Positions 5,133-5,551 of a DNA stretch of 5,551 nucleotides are shown in pieces. The translations under genes and the position numbers were made by a program. Within the stretch, counting starts at the first letter, position 1, and each line of letters starts with the position of its first letter. A model generated the notes under the pieces. That model saw only the letters and a program-made list of their open reading frames with translations, was not told the DNA's origin and searched no databases. The DNA is from a bacterium (GTDB lineage Bacteria > Elusimicrobiota > Elusimicrobia > Elusimicrobiales > UBA9959), in NCBI GenBank assembly GCA_021812825.1, contig JAKAMO010000150.1, forward strand, positions 1 to 5,551. The letters run 5' to 3'.

Positions 5133-5551
5133 TCAGGTCTCCTTCGGGTGCAGGATGTTCCTGAAGGCCTTGTAGATGCCGGCTATCACCCCGGAGAGCG
5201 CATAGAGCGAGAAGAACAGGAACAGCGCGTCCTGCGGGTACGCCAGTATCATCGACAGGATGGCGGTTATCAGCAGCAGGCCCTTCACCGACGTGGGCTT
5301 TATCATGTTGCCCTTGAAGGCGGCGTACGGCGCGGTAGAGACCATCAGCAGCGAGAGCGCGATCATGATGAAGGGAATACCGGCGTAGACATAGGGCATC
5401 TGGTCCATTACCACACGAATGCTCCTCGTGCCGCCTTCCCCCTCGAGCATGCTGTAGGCCAGCACGAAAGTGACCAGGATGCCGGCCGCGCCGGGTATCG
5501 GCAGGCCCTGGAAATAGTCCTTGGAGCTTCCGCCGAAATGCGACTTCACGT
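5133..5551 (-). CDS. pssA: CDP-diacylglycerol--serine O-phosphatidyltransferase, C-terminal part (5' end outside the window)
   Basis: This fragment of about 139 residues runs off the right edge. The visible GTG at 5549-5547 is an internal Val codon, not a start. The enzyme makes phosphatidylserine from CDP-diacylglycerol and serine at the cytoplasmic membrane, the first step to phosphatidylethanolamine. The catalytic CDP-alcohol phosphotransferase motif (DG..AR....G...D...D) lies upstream, outside the window. The assignment rests on the C-terminal hallmark KDYFQGLPIPGAAG (residues 10-23 counted from that Val) and on LLMVSTAPYAAFKG (67-80), where family members typically read LMVS.xxYPSFK. About four membrane helices are visible, near 18-35, 54-72, 88-104 and 106-127, as expected for this half. 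The stop TGA (5135-5133) is two bases from the stop of the converging propeller gene. A related CDP-alcohol phosphotransferase is possible but less likely. Confidence 0.88.
   Translation of the reverse strand, partial: VKSHFGGSSKDYFQGLPIPGAAGILVTFVLAYSMLEGEGGTRSIRVVMDQMPYVYAGIPFIMIALSLLMVSTAPYAAFKGNMIKPTSVKGLLLITAILSMILAYPQDALFLFFSLYALSGVIAGIYKAFRNILHPKET

Noticed and set aside
5547..5549. GTG as the start of the - strand gene
   Set aside because: It falls inside the protein: the catalytic domain of the phosphatidyltransferase must lie before it, and the frame runs on to the window edge.

Overview
The window is a GC-rich, densely packed bacterial chromosome segment. It carries two housekeeping fragments and a complete three-gene accessory unit between them. 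I see no mobile element, CRISPR array, tRNA or rRNA. The taxon cannot be fixed from this sequence. The Thermus-type methionyl-tRNA synthetase with no C-terminal tRNA-binding domain, the tight gene overlaps and the regular use of AGG and ATA codons in a GC-rich background would suit an uncultured lineage such as Elusimicrobiota or a deltaproteobacterium-like group. That is a guess.

Left part (1-2119, + strand): the 3' end of holB (DNA polymerase III delta' clamp-loader subunit) overlaps metG (methionyl-tRNA synthetase) by 4 bp, so the two are probably co-transcribed and translationally coupled. A hairpin followed by a short T run just after metG probably ends this operon.

Middle part (2120-5130, + strand): a 230-bp non-coding gap holds the metG terminator, a perfect TATAAT box and a roughly 100-nt leader with two hairpins, then a very strong Shine-Dalgarno sequence. 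Three genes follow: a stand-alone ChrB C-terminal-type domain protein (142 aa), a 12-helix MFS transporter overlapping it by 4 bp, and 55 bp later an exported YncE/YVTN-like beta-propeller protein. The arrangement looks like one operon: a cytoplasmic ChrB-domain protein, an inner-membrane transporter and an exported propeller. ChrB domains are known from chromate resistance, but no ChrA chromate transporter is present here, so the substrate is open. This unit is the most interesting part of the window.

Right part (5133-5551, - strand): the C-terminal part of a CDP-diacylglycerol--serine O-phosphatidyltransferase (pssA) converges on the propeller gene, with only 2 bp between the stop codons. 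A perfect GC-rich hairpin flanked by A/T runs lies inside the last codons of the propeller gene and can serve as the terminator for the - strand gene, and weakly for both strands.
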